64,000 nucleotides of DNA. It comes from Deltaproteobacteria bacterium. GTDB taxonomy: Bacteria > Myxococcota > Kuafuiibacteriia > Kuafuiibacteriales > Kuafuiibacteriaceae. Numbering within the stretch: position 1 is the stretch's first letter; every line of letters begins with the position of its first letter. Both the position numbers and the translations under genes were made by a program. Positions 58,152-64,000 of the stretch are shown piece after piece. The notes below the pieces were generated by a model that had not been told where the DNA came from, did no database searches, and saw only the letters and a list, made by a program, of their open reading frames with translations. The stretch is from NCBI GenBank assembly GCA_016703535.1, contig JADJBV010000001.1, positions 6,066,001-6,130,000 on the forward strand. Direction: 5' to 3'.

Positions 58152-60623
58152 ATGCGATGGGGGCTGGTCTGTTGGCTGGGGATCGTTGGTTCGCTGGCCG
58201 CTCCTTCGGCGTGGGCAGAAGAGGCGACCTGGGGGGTGATCGTCGAAGACGCGGCAGGCGACTTCGTCACCTCCAAGTGGTCCACCGGGCCACTTCGGAT
58301 CGGGAGCGCCGCCGACAATGACCTGGTGCTGGAGTTGTTGGCCCCTCACCACCTGATCATCGAGGCCAAGGGCCAGGACCTCTGGTTGCCCCGGAGCCCC
58401 GACGGTGCGGCCTTTCGCGTGGGCGATCAGGACGCCGACGCCGAAACGGTCCTCACCACCGCCTCGAGCTTGAGCGTCGCCGGCTACACCTTGGCCATCG
58501 TCACCGTCGACGGCAGCGCTCGGCCCTTCGATCCCTTGGAGATCGGGGAGCGGGCCGAGGGCGCGCGCAACGGCGAGTTCGAAAAGACCGCCTATCGCTT
58601 CTGTCACGACCCGAACTTCGGGAAAAATGGAGTGGTCGGCGCCGACTTCTGCGCGATCTTGGACGAAAAGAGCGAAGACGTGTGCCCCGAGGCCCGGGCC
58701 CACTGCAAGGACTGGGTCGAGGCCCAAAGCGGCAAAGGCAAAGGCGCCAAGGGCGTCGCCAAGCGCACCCCACGGCGACAAAGTTCTCCGCTGATCCCGC
58801 AGCTGCCGGCGCCCGTGGCCTATGCCTTCCTCGGGGTGATGGTGGCGGGCTTACTGTACTGGTTCGTGCGTTCGTTGCGCAACGCGGGCTGGGAGAAGCA
58901 AGCGGTCCATCTGGAGGAGGTCCAGATCGACGAGGCCGCGCGCAACCTTCAGGCCTTGCCCGAGGCCAAAAGTTCCCAACTCCTACGGGCCGCCGAGCGG
59001 GCCCACGAACGGGGTGATGACGTGGAGGCGGCGGTGCTCCTGCACTTGGCGACCCTGCGCCACTTGGACGACGAAGGCCTGGCCCGTTATCACAGCTCCA
59101 AGACCAACGGCGACTACCTGCGGGCGATCCATCGACACAAGCCCTTGGCCGCCCTGTTCCGCAACATCGCCAACCAGACCGAACGGGTGCGCTTCGGCGA
59201 CGGCGTGGTGGAGCGGAGCGCGATCCCCGGGCTGATTGAGCAGGCCCGATCCTTGTTGGTCAAAGGCGCGACCAGGCCCGACGCGCCGGCCGTGGGTTCG
59301 GCCCTGTTGCTTTTGGCCTTGAACCTGGGCGGGAACAGCGGCTGCGTGCCCCAGGACGATCCTTCTCAGGCCTACTATGAGTATGGGCCGAGTGGGATGG
59401 CCGCCCTGCCCCACGTGTTGAGCACCGCTGGGCTCAACGTGCGGGTGGGTCGAGATCGGCTGATCGATCTTGGCGCCGAGGTTGGGGTGGTGGTGTTGCG
59501 GACCTCAGCGGCGGCCCATCGCCCCTGGCCCCGCAAGTTGTCCGCGGATCGTCTGCTCGATCAAGGCACCCACGTGGTGGTGATCGACGACCTGGGCCGG
59601 GCCGCTCAGATGTTGCCGGTCACGTCCACGGTCACCGGAAAGATCGGCACCGCGGTGGCGCTGGAGCTGTACGCCGACCCGGAGCGGAGCTGCGTGCAGG
59701 AGCTGGTCGGCCTGGATCAACAAGCGAGCCTCGACCCGGTCAAGATCCCGGCCGGGGTTCGCTTCAAAAAGGACGTCAAGACCGGCACCGTGACCCTCAG
59801 CCGCCACCCGATCGAGCTCGTGCCCTTCATCGTGGACGATCGAGAGGACGCCGAACACTGGGACGACGCCGCGGGCCTGGGCCTGGCCATCAGCCGGATC
59901 GACGTCGTCAATGACACGGTGTTGCCCGGCTGCATCTACCTCTTCTCCGATCGGGATCTCTTCACCAACGCGTCGTTGACCCGTTCTTCCAACGCCCGCT
60001 TCGTCGGCCAACTCTTCGCCCGCCTGTCGGGGGGCCGGCAGGTGGTCCTGCTCGATCGGCTGGATCCTTGGGTGACCAGCGAAGGGGAAGGGGACAAAGA
60101 CGAGGCGGCGCCCGATCCGTCGCGGGCCCTGAAGGCCTCCAACCTGTTGCCGTTTTTGCTCCAAGCTTTGGTCACGTTGAGCCTGCTTTACGTGTTTTTG
60201 GGCGCGGCCTTTGGGAAGCTCCGGGATCCGGCGAAACGAGAGCACAAGAACTTCGTGGAACACGTGGAGGCCTTGGGCCGCCACTACGCCGCCGCCGGCA
60301 ACGCTGGGCTGACCCACGCCGCCCAGTCCTTGGCCCGGCTGGTGGTGATGCGAAACCGGGAACGGGTGCGGGGCAACGCCGCTCAGACCGGCGGTTGGGC
60401 CGGCTTGGCCCAAGACCTGGCGCGCCAACACGAGCTCCCCGAAGAAGACGTACGTTCGGCGCTGCGTCTGGGCATCGAAGGCCAAAGTGACCTCGGGGCC
60501 CCGACACCCAACGATCCCGCCCCCGCCAGCGAACGGATGCTCAAGACCTTGTCCCGCCTGTTGAGCGGGCGCTCCGAAAAGTTGCAGCTCAAGAAGAGGA
60601 AGAGGCGGAGCCGGGCTCCGTGA
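58152..60623 (+). CDS. FHA-like / DUF4129-like / DUF4350-like fusion protein
   Basis: A protein of 823 residues from ATG at 58152. A signal peptide (about 1-22) is followed at 26-120 by an FHA-like segment (LRIGSAADNDLVLELLAPHH), which would lie outside the cytosol. A membrane segment lies at about 219-238. The next region (AAVLLHLATLRHLDDEGLAR) resembles DUF4129. A hydrophobic stretch (SALLLLALNLGGNSGC, about 378-395) precedes a DUF4350/GldG-like region (LPHVLSTAGLNVRVG, VVVLRTSAAAHRPW). A third hydrophobic segment is at 664-685, with a soluble C-terminus. In related operons these are separate genes. I infer an envelope scaffold served by the MoxR ATPase. Confidence 0.8.
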   Translation: MRWGLVCWLGIVGSLAAPSAWAEEATWGVIVEDAAGDFVTSKWSTGPLRIGSAADNDLVLELLAPHHLIIEAKGQDLWLPRSPDGAAFRVGDQDADAETVLTTASSLSVAGYTLAIVTVDGSARPFDPLEIGERAEGARNGEFEKTAYRFCHDPNFGKNGVVGADFCAILDEKSEDVCPEARAHCKDWVEAQSGKGKGAKGVAKRTPRRQSSPLIPQLPAPVAYAFLGVMVAGLLYWFVRSLRNAGWEKQAVHLEEVQIDEAARNLQALPEAKSSQLLRAAERAHERGDDVEAAVLLHLATLRHLDDEGLARYHSSKTNGDYLRAIHRHKPLAALFRNIANQTERVRFGDGVVERSAIPGLIEQARSLLVKGATRPDAPAVGSALLLLALNLGGNSGCVPQDDPSQAYYEYGPSGMAALPHVLSTAGLNVRVGRDRLIDLGAEVGVVVLRTSAAAHRPWPRKLSADRLLDQGTHVVVIDDLGRAAQMLPVTSTVTGKIGTAVALELYADPERSCVQELVGLDQQASLDPVKIPAGVRFKKDVKTGTVTLSRHPIELVPFIVDDREDAEHWDDAAGLGLAISRIDVVNDTVLPGCIYLFSDRDLFTNASLTRSSNARFVGQLFARLSGGRQVVLLDRLDPWVTSEGEGDKDEAAPDPSRALKASNLLPFLLQALVTLSLLYVFLGAAFGKLRDPAKREHKNFVEHVEALGRHYAAAGNAGLTHAAQSLARLVVMRNRERVRGNAAQTGGWAGLAQDLARQHELPEEDVRSALRLGIEGQSDLGAPTPNDPAPASERMLKTLSRLLSGRSEKLQLKKRKRRSRAP

Positions 60624-60639
60624 TCAAGAGGTATATTCA

Positions 60640-61884
60640 GTGGATCTGAACGAAGTCAGCCAAACCTTCGAGGCGATCACCGACGAGATCGGTCGAGTCT
60701 TCGTGGGACAAGACGAGGTCTTGAGCTCGGTGTTGGTGGCCATGTTGGCCCGGGGCCACGTGCTCCTGGAGGGTGTGCCCGGCGTCGGCAAGACCTTGTT
60801 GGTGCGGACCTTGGGCCAGGTCCTCGGGTGCCACTTTCGGCGGGTCCAGTTTACGCCCGACCTGATGCCCTCCGATGTCACCGGCTCGACCCTCTACAAC
60901 AGCCAAAACGGGGTCTTTGAGTTCAAACACGGCCCGGTGTTTACGCACATCTTGTTGGCCGACGAGGTCAACCGTTCGCCGGCCAAGACCCAGTCGGCGA
61001 TGTTGGAGGCGATGGCCGAACGTTCGGTGACCGTCGATGGCGTGACCCACCCTTTGCCTCAACCCCACTTCGTCTTGGCCACTCAAAACCCGCTGGAGAG
61101 CGCCGGGACTTATTCGTTGCCCGAGGCCCAGCTGGATCGATTCCTCTTCAAGGTGTTGATCGATCACCCCACCCAAGAAGTGGAAGAGCGGCTCTTGCGC
61201 AACGTTCGGGACGGCTTCGACGCCGCCGATCTGCAGAACGCCAACCTGCGCCGGATCACCACCGCCGAGGGGATCATGGCGATGCAGCGGGCCATCCAAA
61301 AGGTCCAGGTCGACGACAAGATCGTCAGCTACATCGCCTCTCTGGTGGGCAACACCCGCAAACACCGGGCGGTCCAGATCGGCGCCTCACCACGAGCGGC
61401 GATCGCCCTTTTGACGACGGCTCGGGTCGAGGCCGCGGTGCAAGGCCGGGCCTTCGTGGTGCCCGATGACGTGAAGACCCACGGGCCGGCGGTGTTGCGT
61501 CACCGCTTGATCCTGCAGCCCGACGCCGAGATCGAAGGCGTGACCACCGACGAGGTCGTGGAGGGTGTCCTGCACGACACGTCGGTGCCAGGCATGGGTG
61601 AGGTTCGCTCCCAGCCCCCGTCGCAACGAGGGGTCGGCACCCAAGAGGTGCGCAACCGGGAGTTGACCCGGCCGGTAGAGAACCTGCCGCCGCCCCGTTC
61701 GGGCGCCTTCGCTCGCAAAGGTGGTGACGACGAGACCAAGTTGGATCTGGGGCCCGCTCCTTCGGCGCCTTCCCGGCCGGCCACCGCACCGACCGCTGGG
61801 CCGGCCCGTCGGGCGGGGCTCGATCCCGACACCATCCCGCCGCCGTCGTCTTCGCCTTTGGGTGACAGCGGCAAGAAGGGCTGA
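60640..61884 (+). CDS. MoxR-family AAA+ ATPase
   Basis: A protein of 414 residues from GTG at 60640; a TATATTCA stretch lies directly before the start. MoxR motifs are complete: VFVGQDEVLSSVLVAMLARG, Walker A GVPGVGKTLLVRTL, FTPDLMPSDVTGS, Walker B ILLADEVNRSPAKTQSAML, sensor 1 LATQNPLE, and LPEAQLDRFLFK. After residue 325 an extra Pro/Arg-rich tail of about 85 residues is not in the usual family. MoxR ATPases act as chaperones for VWA or DUF58 partners; the DUF58 gene follows 3 bases later. Confidence 0.95.
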   Translation: MDLNEVSQTFEAITDEIGRVFVGQDEVLSSVLVAMLARGHVLLEGVPGVGKTLLVRTLGQVLGCHFRRVQFTPDLMPSDVTGSTLYNSQNGVFEFKHGPVFTHILLADEVNRSPAKTQSAMLEAMAERSVTVDGVTHPLPQPHFVLATQNPLESAGTYSLPEAQLDRFLFKVLIDHPTQEVEERLLRNVRDGFDAADLQNANLRRITTAEGIMAMQRAIQKVQVDDKIVSYIASLVGNTRKHRAVQIGASPRAAIALLTTARVEAAVQGRAFVVPDDVKTHGPAVLRHRLILQPDAEIEGVTTDEVVEGVLHDTSVPGMGEVRSQPPSQRGVGTQEVRNRELTRPVENLPPPRSGAFARKGGDDETKLDLGPAPSAPSRPATAPTAGPARRAGLDPDTIPPPSSSPLGDSGKKG

Positions 61885-61887
61885 GCG

Positions 61888-63198
61888 ATGGGCTTTATCC
61901 CGGGTCGCTCCTTGTTGTTGGCGTTGCTCGCGCCCCTGAGCTTGGCGTTGGTCACCGTCGCCGAGCCCGCGACCCTTCCGGCGTTGTTGATCACCGACGG
62001 CGTGATCTTGGCGTTGGCCTTGTTGGATCTGTTGTTGGTGTTGAAGCCCGGGGTGGTGGTGCAGCGGGAGCTCCCCGAGACCGTCTCCTTGGCCCGACCT
62101 TTTACGGTCACCTTGGAGGTCAAGAACAACCTGCGCCGCAAGTTGCTGGTCGAGCTCAACGAAGGCCTGTTCCTCCACGCCGAGGCCGAGGGCCTCCCCC
62201 TCCGGATGGAGGTCGAGGCGGGGGTGGTGCGGCGGGGGACGTACAAGCTCAAGGCCATGGAGCGGGGCCCCCAAAAACTCGGTGAACACTGGGTCCGTTA
62301 TCGATCACCCGCGGGCTTTTGGATCCGGCAACTCAAGTTGCAAGCCGAAAACACCATCCGCGTCTTTCCTGACGTCCAGGCGGTCCGCCACTACGAACTT
62401 TTGGCCCGCCAGAACCGGGATCTGATGTCCTCCCGGGTCACCAAAATGCGGGGCGGCGACACCGAGTTCGAGCGGCTCCGAGACTTTTTGCCCGACGATG
62501 AGTTCCGCCGCATCGACTGGCGATCGACGGCCCGGCGCGCCAAGTTGACGGTCCGGGAGTTCCAGGTCGAGAAGAACCAGAACCTGGTTTTTATGCTCGA
62601 CTGCGGCCGGATGATGACCGCGGTCTGGGACGAGCTGACAGCCCTGGACTACGCCCTCAACGCCACCTTGATGTTGTCCCACGTGGCGATCCGCCGGGGC
62701 GACAACGTGGGCCTGATCGCCTTCGGTGAAAAGGTGCACCGGATGATCAAGCCCCGGGGTGGGGCCAGCGCCTCGAATCGGATCATCCAAGGCACCTACG
62801 ATCTTTTCCCCCAGATGGTGGAGCCCGACTACGAGTCGGCCTTTCGGGCCCTCAAGCTCCACATCAAAAAGCGCACCTTGGTGGTGTTCATCACCCACGC
62901 CATCGACGAACAAACCGCCCGGCGGATCCAGGCTCTGACCCGGGATCTGTTGCCCCAACACCTGCCGCTGTGCGTTTTGCTCAAGGATCGAGAGCTGGAG
63001 GCCCGGGCCGCCCAGTCGGCCTCGAGCGCCGAAGACGTTTGTGTGCAGGCCGCGGCGGGAGAGATGTTGCTCTGGCGGGATCGCCTGCAGCGGGAGCTCC
63101 AGCGGGCCGGGGTGTTGGTGTTGGACGTGCTCCACGATCAGCTGACCGCCGCCTTGGTCAGTCGTTACCTGGAGGTCAAAGCCCGAGGCTTGATCTGA
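61888..63198 (+). CDS. DUF58 protein
   Basis: A protein of 436 residues from ATG at 61888, 3 bases after the MoxR stop. Two hydrophobic segments at the N-terminus anchor it. The DUF58 motif GGDTEFERLRDFLPDDEFRRIDWRSTARRAKLTVREFQVEKNQNL is present as a whole but cited here in part: FERLRDFLPDDEFRRIDW. A VWA-like fold follows, with LDCGRMM at the metal site position, so DxSxS is not intact. DUF58 proteins are the usual MoxR partner. A near palindrome copy (GCAAC-TCAA-GTTGC) is at 62328. Confidence 0.93.
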   Translation: MGFIPGRSLLLALLAPLSLALVTVAEPATLPALLITDGVILALALLDLLLVLKPGVVVQRELPETVSLARPFTVTLEVKNNLRRKLLVELNEGLFLHAEAEGLPLRMEVEAGVVRRGTYKLKAMERGPQKLGEHWVRYRSPAGFWIRQLKLQAENTIRVFPDVQAVRHYELLARQNRDLMSSRVTKMRGGDTEFERLRDFLPDDEFRRIDWRSTARRAKLTVREFQVEKNQNLVFMLDCGRMMTAVWDELTALDYALNATLMLSHVAIRRGDNVGLIAFGEKVHRMIKPRGGASASNRIIQGTYDLFPQMVEPDYESAFRALKLHIKKRTLVVFITHAIDEQTARRIQALTRDLLPQHLPLCVLLKDRELEARAAQSASSAEDVCVQAAAGEMLLWRDRLQRELQRAGVLVLDVLHDQLTAALVSRYLEVKARGLI

Positions 63199-63239
63199 AG
63201 GAGGTCGCGGAAGAAGCGGCCCTGTCTAGATAGACCGAC

Positions 63240-63686
63240 TCAGCCGCCGACGTGGGCCACGAGGTTGTCGAGCGTCTTGGCGGTGCCCTCATGCACGCCG
63301 AACTTCAGAAACTGCTCAAAGTGATCCCGCGTCGGGCTCTTGATCGACACCACCATCAACGTCACCTCTCCGTCTTGGGTGAGCTCGACGGTTCCGGTGG
63401 CGCCCATCGCGTTGAACACGAGCTTTGACGGGTGTTCAATCACGAGGTAGGTGCCAACAAAAGGTGGGCCGTGACCGGCGTTGACGAAGGCGAAGCTGCC
63501 GCCAACCCGCAGGTCCACCGAGCAGGACACCAGCGGCGCGCCGGTGGGATCCCACCACGCCACCAGCTCCTCGGGCGTGGTCCACGCGGCGAACACGTCC
63601 TCAGGCGAGGCGCGAAAGCGGCGTCTGAACCAGAGCGTGGTGCGCTCGCGGTCGACTTCGAACGGGGAGTGGGTCGCGGATTTCAC
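63240..63686 (-). CDS. SRPBCC (AHSA1-like) protein
   Basis: A protein of 148 residues from GTG at 63686, overlapping the ArsR stop by 4 bases (GTGA). The AHSA1/START motif is FRRRFRASPEDVFAAWTTPEELVAWWDP, followed by LRVGGSFAFVN and VELTQDGEVTLMVV. Such proteins follow ArsR-type regulators in many bacteria and bind small hydrophobic ligands. The substrate is unknown. It faces the DUF58 gene, 41 bases away. Confidence 0.9.
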   Translation of the reverse strand: MKSATHSPFEVDRERTTLWFRRRFRASPEDVFAAWTTPEELVAWWDPTGAPLVSCSVDLRVGGSFAFVNAGHGPPFVGTYLVIEHPSKLVFNAMGATGTVELTQDGEVTLMVVSIKSPTRDHFEQFLKFGVHEGTAKTLDNLVAHVGG

Positions 63687-64000
63687 TTCTTGGACTCCTT
63701 GTTCTTCTTCTTGCTGAGGTGCACGTCGAGGCGATCGAAGCGGCGCTCCCATTGCTCACGAAAAGGCGCCAACCACCCTTCGACGGACTCCAGCGGTCCC
63801 CCAACAACGAGGCTGCGCGGCCGTCGCTGGGCGTCGATGGAAGCGCGAATGAGCCCGGCATCCTCGAGCACCCGCAGGTGCTTCGAGATCGTCGGCTGAC
63901 GCATCGCAAACGGCTCAGCCAGCTCAGCAACCGTAGCGTCGCCTTTCGCCAGTCGGGCGAGGATCGCCCGCCGAGTCGGGTCCGACAGTGCCGAAAAGAC
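63683..64000 (-). CDS. ArsR-family transcriptional regulator, N-terminus outside the window
   Basis: The frame is open to the last base. The visible 105 residues begin FSALSDPTRRAILARLAKGD and include the winged-helix MRQPTISKHLRVLEDAGLIRAS. The Lys-rich C-terminus ends in SKKKNKESKK. The regulator is probably autoregulatory and controls the SRPBCC gene with which it overlaps. Only a few N-terminal residues are missing. No metal-binding Cys pair is seen in the visible part. Confidence 0.9.
   Translation of the reverse strand, partial: VFSALSDPTRRAILARLAKGDATVAELAEPFAMRQPTISKHLRVLEDAGLIRASIDAQRRPRSLVVGGPLESVEGWLAPFREQWERRFDRLDVHLSKKKNKESKK

Noticed and set aside
1..64000. tRNA, rRNA, tmRNA, prophage, IS element or biosynthetic cluster
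   Set aside because: None was seen on reading the intergenic regions and gene products; covariance-model searches could still find small RNAs.

Overview
The window is GC-rich bacterial chromosome, densely coded, with many 4-base start/stop overlaps (ATGA or GTGA). Several features point to the Myxococcota or a close delta-proteobacterial relative. These are a MYXO-CTERM-like C-terminus (end at 438), a DUF1592/DUF1552 pair, a metallo-mystery pair (MbnP/MbnH, the MXAN_0977 type), a Ser/Thr kinase with a PEGA-like tail, and many lipoproteins that carry long Asp/Gly/Ser/Val tethers behind the lipid-modified Cys. I see no rRNA, tRNA, phage, IS element or CRISPR array. No stretch longer than about 300 bases lacks a gene or gene remnant.

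Layout. 1-4.9 kb: surface proteins, including a lipoprotein built like a thrombospondin (EGF repeats plus a TSP C-terminal-like domain). 4.9-8 kb: an ECF sigma factor overlapping a protein that joins an anti-sigma-like N-terminus to a von Willebrand A domain. 8-11.6 kb: DUF1592 protein with a CBM2-like tail, and its DUF1552 Tat partner. 11.8-15.5 kb: barrel-like protein, ECF sigma factor, membrane/TPR protein and a secreted lipoprotein; facing it at 15.5-19.1 kb are a lipoprotein, a FecR-domain protein and a TPR/barrel protein. 19.1-20.4 kb: smpB and panC. 20.6-22.6 kb: MbnP and MbnH. 22.7-24.9 kb: small secreted proteins, including an EF-hand protein behind a sigma-54-like promoter. 25-30.8 kb: Ser/Thr kinase, panB, deoxynucleoside kinase, a DUF4097-like lipoprotein and murA with the fosfomycin-insensitive Asp. 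30.8-34.3 kb: a small unknown protein, a lipoprotein with two alpha/beta-hydrolase domains, and a tethered lipoprotein. 34.5-40.1 kb: tryptophanase, a decayed fic gene in a compositionally odd patch, an ABC-F ATPase and a fatty acid desaturase. 40.2-49.7 kb: lipoproteins, a CsbD-like protein, a lipoprotein gamma-carbonic anhydrase and an M20 peptidase. 49.8-55.5 kb: OPT transporter, DUF309 protein, GH31 glycosidase, Ig-like lipoprotein and thioesterase. 55.6-63.2 kb: a six-gene RDD / SpoIIM-like / membrane / FHA-DUF4129-DUF4350 / MoxR / DUF58 operon. The right end holds an ArsR-SRPBCC pair that runs off the window.

The most unusual signal is not a gene. A 14-bp interrupted palindrome, GCAAG-N4-CTTGC, occurs 12 times exactly and about 6 more times with one mismatch or one compensated change. 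Nearly all copies lie inside coding sequence, in all three reading frames. They cluster at 7.3-18.9 kb and 41-52.5 kb, and no exact copy lies in the housekeeping stretch between. A random 10-base specification should appear well under once in 64 kb, so this looks like a DNA-level site or a dispersed repeat family.
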